53,528 bases of DNA, from NCBI GenBank assembly GCA_029006135.1, contig JAQXGE010000051.1, forward strand, positions 1 to 53,528, given 5' to 3'. Below the pieces are notes generated by a model that was not told the origin of the DNA, searched no databases, and saw nothing but the letters and a program-made list of their open reading frames with translations. A program made the position numbers and the translations under genes. The stretch is from Oscillospiraceae bacterium (GTDB lineage Bacteria > Bacillota > Clostridia > Oscillospirales > Ruminococcaceae). Shown piece by piece: positions 49,720 through 53,528 of this stretch; positions within the stretch are counted from its first letter, which is position 1, and each line of letters begins with the position of its first letter.

Positions 49720-52119
49720 TTATTTGGATGCCTTGACAGATGTCTTGCGTGTCGCTGCTTCCTTATAAGGGCGGAACAGCATATAGATGATTCCCGCAAG
49801 GAATACCACAGCAAAGATAAGTCCGATGACATTGACATTTCCTGTGAACAGTCCGCCAAACTGATTGATCATCAGAGCAATCACATAGGCAAAGGCGCAC
49901 TGATAGCCGATGGCGAACCATGTCCATTTGGTGTTGTTCATTTCCCGTTTGATGGCACCGATAGCGGCAAAGCAGGGGGCACACAGCAGGTTAAACACCA
50001 GGAAGGAATATCCGGAAACCTTCGTAAACGCTGCACCGATTTCCGGCCATCCGCCGGGATAAAGGATCCCCATGGTTCCCACAATGTTCTCTTTGGCGAT
50101 AAGGCCGGTAATGGAGGCGACAGCCGCTTCCCATGTGCCCCAGCCGAGAGGCTTGAAAATACAGGCAATGGCTCCGCCGATGGCGGCGAGAATCGAGCAG
50201 TCCAGTTCACTCTCGTCCAGCATCCGGAAGGCACCATCCACAAAGCCAAAGTAGGAGACAAACCACACAACGATGGTGGACAGCAGAATGATTGTACCAG
50301 CTTTTTTAATGAAGCTCCATCCGCGTTCCCACATGGAGCGGAGCACATTCTTCAGTGTGGGCCAGTGATAGGCAGGCAGTTCCATCACAAAGGGGGCAGG
50401 CTCGCCGGAGAACATCTTTGTCTTTTTCAGGATAATACCGGAGATTACGATGGCGGCCATGCCGATAAAGTAGGCAGAGGTGGCGACCCACGGGCTGCCG
50501 CCGAAGATTGCACCCGCAATCATGGAGATGAACGGCACCTTTGCGCCGCAGGGGATGAAGGTGGTGGTCATAATTGTCATACGGCGGTCACGCTCATTTT
50601 CAATGGTACGGGATGCCATGATTCCGGGAACACCGCAGCCGGTCCCCACCAGCATGGGGATAAAGCTCTTGCCGGAAAGGCCAAACTTGCGGAAGACACG
50701 GTCCAGGACAAAGGCAATCCGGGACATATACCCGCAGGCCTCCAAAAACGCCAGCATGAGGAACAGCACCAGCATCTGCGGCACAAAGCCCAGAACTGCG
50801 CCAACACCTGCTACAATGCCGTCATTGATGAGGCCGGCCAGCCACGGAGCTGCATTTGCCGTCTCCAAGACATTTCCAACCAGCACAGGAATACCCGGCA
50901 CCCACACGCCGTAATCTGCCGGATCCGGCTCTTCGCCATAGCTGTCCAGCAGGGAGACTGCTGCTTCATAGTCTGCAAGGGCTGCAGTCTCATAGCTGAC
51001 TTCCAGGGTTTCTTCGTCCGTAACGGTATATGTGAAATCACCGGCGGGCGCAGCGCCGTTTTCCTCGATATAGGCGTTGTAGCCGTCCACGATCAGGGAA
51101 GCACCGCTGTATTCCTCAGCAGCCTCGTTATAGGCAGAGGAACCAATGCCCAGCAGGTGCCAGCCGTCTCCGAAGAGACCATCGTTCGCCCAGTCCGTTG
51201 CGGGCGCGCCCACACCAACCATAGCAATCCAATAAACCGCGAACATAATAACGGCGAAAATAGGCAGACCCAGCCACCGGTTGGTGACAACCTTATCGAT
51301 TCTATCCGAAACGGACAGCTTCCCTGCGTTCTTTTTCCTATAACAGCCTTTGATCAGAGATGCGATATAAATATACCGCTCATTTGTGATGATACTCTCG
51401 GCATCATCATCCAATTCTTTTTCAGCTGCCTGGATATCTTCCTCAATGTGAGAAAGAACGGCCTTATCAATGTTAAGCTGGGCAAGTACCTTATCATCCC
51501 GCTCGAAGATTTTGATGGCATACCAGCGCTGCTGCTCCTGGGGCAGATCATGTACGGCTGCCTCTTCAATGTGTGCCAGCGCGTGCTCCACAGGGCCGGA
51601 GAAGGTGTGCATGGGCACGGTTTTCGTGCCTTTGGCTGCGTCTATGGCAGCTTCTGCCGCTTCCATGATGCCATCGCCCCGAAGTGCTGAAATCTCAACC
51701 ACCTTGCAGCCCAGTTCACGGGAAAGTTCCGGAACGTTGATCTTATCGCCGTTCTTTTTCACCACATCCATCATGTTGATAGCAATGACCACCGGAATGC
51801 CCAGCTCAGTCAGCTGTGTGGTCAGATACAGGTTGCGTTCCAGATTGGTACCGTCCACAATGTTCAGGATGGCATCCGGACGCTCCCCGATCAGGTGGTT
51901 TCTCGCAACAACCTCTTCCAGCGTGTAGGGGGAAAGAGAGTAGATACCGGGAAGGTCCGTAATAATGACACCGTCATGTTTTTTGAGCTTGCCTTCCTTC
52001 TTCTCAACCGTCACGCCGGGCCAGTTTCCAACGAACTGGTTGGAACCGGTCAGAGCATTAAACAGTGTTGTTTTACCACTGTTCGGATTTCCCGCAAGGG
52101 CAATTCTTAAATCCATCAT
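49720..52119 (-). CDS. feoB: Ferrous iron transporter B
   Basis: GTP-controlled Fe2+ uptake permease in the cytoplasmic membrane, 799 aa. The N-terminal G domain has G1 GNPNSGKT (10-17), G3 DLPG (55-58), G4 NMMD (115-118) and G5 SALRG; a helical GDI-like part follows to about 270. The membrane part begins near 283 and has the two Gate/FeoB_C regions (VLFLMLAFLEACGYMSRIAFVLDRVF, VGTGCGVPGIMASR, FIPCGAKVPFISM). Between the first membrane segment and the core there is a long, acidic, probably external insert (about 322-415; for example TVTDEETLEVSYETAALADYE). RBS GAGGAG. Preceded by a 16-bp palindrome shared with feoA and ygbA. Confidence 0.96.
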   Translation of the reverse strand: MMDLRIALAGNPNSGKTTLFNALTGSNQFVGNWPGVTVEKKEGKLKKHDGVIITDLPGIYSLSPYTLEEVVARNHLIGERPDAILNIVDGTNLERNLYLTTQLTELGIPVVIAINMMDVVKKNGDKINVPELSRELGCKVVEISALRGDGIMEAAEAAIDAAKGTKTVPMHTFSGPVEHALAHIEEAAVHDLPQEQQRWYAIKIFERDDKVLAQLNIDKAVLSHIEEDIQAAEKELDDDAESIITNERYIYIASLIKGCYRKKNAGKLSVSDRIDKVVTNRWLGLPIFAVIMFAVYWIAMVGVGAPATDWANDGLFGDGWHLLGIGSSAYNEAAEEYSGASLIVDGYNAYIEENGAAPAGDFTYTVTDEETLEVSYETAALADYEAAVSLLDSYGEEPDPADYGVWVPGIPVLVGNVLETANAAPWLAGLINDGIVAGVGAVLGFVPQMLVLFLMLAFLEACGYMSRIAFVLDRVFRKFGLSGKSFIPMLVGTGCGVPGIMASRTIENERDRRMTIMTTTFIPCGAKVPFISMIAGAIFGGSPWVATSAYFIGMAAIVISGIILKKTKMFSGEPAPFVMELPAYHWPTLKNVLRSMWERGWSFIKKAGTIILLSTIVVWFVSYFGFVDGAFRMLDESELDCSILAAIGGAIACIFKPLGWGTWEAAVASITGLIAKENIVGTMGILYPGGWPEIGAAFTKVSGYSFLVFNLLCAPCFAAIGAIKREMNNTKWTWFAIGYQCAFAYVIALMINQFGGLFTGNVNVIGLIFAVVFLAGIIYMLFRPYKEAATRKTSVKASK

Positions 52120-52136
52120 TCATTCTCCTCTTCTTG

Positions 52137-52152
52137 GTTAGTGTTAACTAAC
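52137..52152. promoter_or_regulatory. Metalloregulator-like palindrome upstream of feoB
   Basis: GTTAGTGTTAACTAAC, in a slightly longer palindrome (52136-52153). It matches the ygbA site at 15 of 16 bases. It lies 17 bases before the feoB start, between feoA and feoB. Confidence 0.65.
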
Positions 52153-52198
52153 CATTTGCTTTAAAAAACAGGAGCTGCTTGCCCCTTCGGTTCTTATT

Positions 52199-52420
52199 TT
52201 ATTCAACTTCAATCATTTCCGCATCCGCCTTCCGGATGGATAACTCATACCCACGGACTGTAACTTCAACCGGGTCGCCCAGAGGGGCCACCTTGCGAAC
52301 ATAGACTTCTGTGCCTCGTGTGACTCCCATGTCCATAATGCGGCGCTTGACTGCGCCCTCACCGTGGAGTTTGACAACCTTTGCGCTTTCGCCAACCTTA
52401 ACTTCTTTAAGTGTTTTCAT
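52199..52420 (-). CDS. feoA: FeoA family protein
   Basis: 73-residue SH3-like cytoplasmic protein required for FeoB function. GEGAVKRRIMDMGVTRGTEVYV is the FeoA signature and GYELSIRKADAEMIEV ends the fold. RBS TAGGAGGAAG. It is one of two feoA genes in tandem ahead of feoB. Confidence 0.94.
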   Translation of the reverse strand: MKTLKEVKVGESAKVVKLHGEGAVKRRIMDMGVTRGTEVYVRKVAPLGDPVEVTVRGYELSIRKADAEMIEVE

Positions 52421-52484
52421 CGTTTTCTTCCTCCTATCGCTGTTTTGTTCTATCTTAAAATCGCCTGCGCTTGCAGTTCTAAAA

Positions 52485-52697
52485 TCAAATCATGATTTTC
52501 TGCGCCATTTCCCGACTGATTGCAACTCGTGTTTCTTTCACATTGACAATGACGTTTCCTGCCATGGAAGTAACAACCGTCACATTTCCGCCGGCAACAA
52601 ATCCGAGATTTTCAAGATGCTTTTTTACCTCAGGATTTCCGCCAACTTTTTTGATTGTGTTTTCTTCACCGACAGCAGCGAATGTTAATGGCATCAT
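52485..52697 (-). CDS. feoA: FeoA family protein (first of two)
   Basis: 70-residue FeoA-fold protein, more divergent than its neighbour: VGEENTIKKVGGNPEVKKHLENLGFVAGGNVTVV and GNVIVNVKETRVAISREMAQKIMI. It is the first gene of the feo operon, behind a consensus promoter overlapped by two palindromic operator-like sites. Tandem feoA genes are frequent in Clostridia; the two proteins probably have different roles with FeoB. Confidence 0.93.
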   Translation of the reverse strand: MMPLTFAAVGEENTIKKVGGNPEVKKHLENLGFVAGGNVTVVTSMAGNVIVNVKETRVAISREMAQKIMI

Positions 52698-52755
52698 ATT
52701 TCATCCTTCCTCACTTACAGGGAATCAAATTCGCATATATGAATTCCCATTCAGC

Positions 52756-52771
52756 GTTAGCCTTCGCTAAC
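52756..52771. promoter_or_regulatory. Metalloregulator-like palindrome downstream of the feoA start site
   Basis: GTTAGCCTTCGCTAAC, six-base-pair arms (GTTAGC/GCTAAC). Same half-sites and N6 spacing as the other sites in this cluster. It begins 25 bases from the start of the promoter site at 52781. Confidence 0.65.
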
Positions 52772-52778
52772 CACGCAT

Positions 52779-52807
52779 ATATTAGCATAAACTAACTTGT
52801 CTGTCAA
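52779..52807 (-). promoter_or_regulatory. Regulated promoter of the feo operon
   Basis: On the minus strand TTGACA (52802-52807), 17-base spacer, TAATAT (52779-52784). The element ATTAGCATAAACTAAC (52781-52796), a fourth copy of the GTTAG-N6-CTAAC pattern with one mismatch, covers the -10 box and spacer, the classic place for repressor binding when iron is plentiful. Confidence 0.75.
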
Positions 52808-53098
52808 CATTTTTTTCAATTCAATCTCTCTTTTCTTTGGAGCTCAGAGAGCTGCGCGGCATAGTTCGGATGTGCTAATTGTGCCTTTGTGCGCTATTTC
52901 TATCAGTGAGTTAGCATACGGCAAACCTGCTATTTCCCTGCTTTTGTGATACGCTTATGGAAAATACTCTCAATCAAAAGGAGCACTTTGAATGAACTTC
53001 CCAAAACCAAAATATTTCCGATTTTGGGAAATAGGATGCTCCGTGTTATTTCTTCCCAGTCTTCCGTGCTTTTCTGCGTTTCAGACACACGCAATATA

Positions 53099-53132
53099 CA
53101 AAACGGGCTGACCATATCAATGGTCAGCCCGT
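53099..53132 (-). terminator. Hairpin terminator in the right-end region
   Basis: Perfect 12-bp stem (53103-53114 with 53121-53132), six-base loop; on the minus strand it is followed by TTTTGT. It stands just after the stop of the possible small ORF at 53138, and its right arm is part of the 38-bp repeat. Confidence 0.65.
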
Positions 53133-53154
53133 AGGTTTTATAAGCTATATGATG
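53117..53154 (+). repeat. 38-bp imperfect direct repeat, right copy
   Basis: Matches 45191-45228 at 33 of 38 positions, same orientation. Here the repeat includes one arm of the terminator hairpin; the left copy has lost or never had the other arm. Confidence 0.7.
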
Positions 53155-53335
53155 TGATTTGCGTCAGAACCTGTTCTTCCGCCTGCATCTTTAACAGTTT
53201 CATGCGGCGCCGCCTATTCTTGATGGGATTCTGCCGCATAAATCTTGACATTGTTTGGCGTAAGCGTGGCGTAAGTGCGTAAGCGCCGCTCCTCAAAATT
53301 GCAATATATGGTGGATTTTGTAAAACATCATCCAC
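53138..53335 (-). CDS. Possible small basic protein or gene remnant, 65 aa
   Basis: Very basic C-terminal half (QNPIKNRRRRMKLLKMQAEE). No clear ribosome binding site ahead of the ATG. The only support is the terminator-like hairpin directly after the stop and reasonable residue composition. It could be the tail of a degraded gene of a mobile element. No family is recognised. Confidence 0.25.
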   Translation of the reverse strand: MDDVLQNPPYIAILRSGAYALTPRLRQTMSRFMRQNPIKNRRRRMKLLKMQAEEQVLTQITSYSL

Positions 53336-53528
53336 TATACATTGTGTCTATCAATCAAGAGGCTTCATTGTCGGGATTCTAAGTTGGCATCCTTAGATGT
53401 CTCTATAAGGTTATAAAACCCTTACTTTATAGGATGTTCTACTTAGTCATTTGGTGTAACCCTCAATAGCTCTTGCAAAACTCTCAACAAAGTTGGTGTA
53501 AAAGTGGTGTAGTGGCTGGTGTAGTAAA

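Larger units (their letters stand above)
52808..53528. other. AT-rich right end without a confident gene
   Basis: About 720 bases upstream of the feo promoter. It holds the right copy of the 38-bp repeat, a 12-bp hairpin, one possible small minus-strand ORF (53138-53335), and, at the very edge, four copies of TGGTGTA on the plus strand (53452-53524). Two minus-strand frames run in from beyond the edge for about 26 codons and stop near 53445. Either could be the tail of a gene, but I cannot identify it. No tRNA or insertion sequence end is recognisable. Confidence 0.5.

Noticed and set aside
49696-51690. A 664-codon plus-strand open frame opposite feoB
   Set aside because: feoB on the minus strand has all G-domain and membrane motifs; the opposite frame is a by-product of its codon use.
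52930-53134. Overlapping short frames on both strands around 52930-53134
   Set aside because: They cross the 12-bp terminator hairpin, lack ribosome binding sites and overlap each other antisense, so neither is called as a gene.
1-53528. tRNA, rRNA, CRISPR arrays, riboswitches
   Set aside because: I saw no cloverleaf with CCA-end pattern, no rRNA segments, no regularly spaced repeats and no convincing riboswitch aptamer; a covariance-model scan would be needed to exclude short RNAs.

Overview
The window looks like chromosome from a gut Firmicute of the Oscillospiraceae/Ruminococcaceae, in the neighbourhood of Faecalibacterium, Gemmiger and Subdoligranulum. This is inferred from strong AGGAGG-type ribosome binding sites, many TTGACA-17-TATAAT promoters, an IreB gene, a pyrophosphate-type phosphofructokinase, and a beta-mannan utilization locus of the kind known from Faecalibacterium and Roseburia. 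No rRNA, tRNA, CRISPR array or complete insertion sequence is visible. Most of the window is GC-rich; the last 8 kb is visibly less so, and the final few hundred bases are AT-rich.

0-2 kb: the end of a uracil/xanthine permease, a small unknown protein and ireB. 2.1-13.0 kb: a single plus-strand operon of ten closely spaced or overlapping genes for making and exporting a cell-surface glycan. It encodes a Wzm/Wzt-type ABC exporter, a GT52-like transferase, a KdsB-like CMP-sugar synthetase, a DRE-TIM aldolase fused to a Rossmann-like domain, a KdsC-like phosphatase, a large DUF2142 membrane protein, GT4 and GT2 glycosyltransferases and a DUF2304 protein. The aldolase, phosphatase, cytidylyltransferase and transferase set reads as a candidate pathway for a CMP-activated ulosonic acid in which a pyruvate-type aldolase replaces KdsA. 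This is the most novel-looking system in the window.

13-24 kb: housekeeping genes (zinc-ribbon protein, EF-P, an endonuclease IV-like protein, a YqeG phosphatase, ribosomal protein S21, a DUF1624 membrane protein, a Cof-type HAD phosphatase, PPi-phosphofructokinase, a nitroreductase, PEP carboxykinase and type I pullulanase).

24.4-40.9 kb: a beta-mannan/galactomannan utilization locus. A LacI regulator sits beside a ten-gene minus-strand operon: solute-binding lipoprotein, two permeases, GH130 mannooligosaccharide phosphorylase, cellobiose/mannobiose 2-epimerase, GH130 mannosylglucose phosphorylase, CE17-like acetylesterase, YesL-like protein, mannose-6-phosphate isomerase and GH36 alpha-galactosidase. 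A CE2 acetylesterase and a phosphohexomutase lie on the plus strand. Together they would import acetylated, galactosylated mannooligosaccharides, strip them in the cytoplasm, phosphorolyse them to mannose-1-phosphate and feed fructose-6-phosphate to glycolysis. Related AT-rich motifs lie at the lacI, binding-protein and CE2 promoters and are candidate operators.

41-45 kb: an autoregulated-looking MerR/TipAS regulator, RsgA, a DUF6440 protein, a TetR regulator and a NagD-like phosphatase. 45.2-52.8 kb: an iron-linked cluster on the minus strand (feoA, feoA, feoB, a FeoB-associated Cys-rich protein, a CydDC-like ABC pair, YgbA and YbaN). Four near-identical 16-bp palindromes (GTTAG-N6-CTAAC) lie upstream of feoA, feoB and ygbA, and the cluster lies between two 38-bp imperfect direct repeats. 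The right end is AT-rich, with no convincing complete gene.
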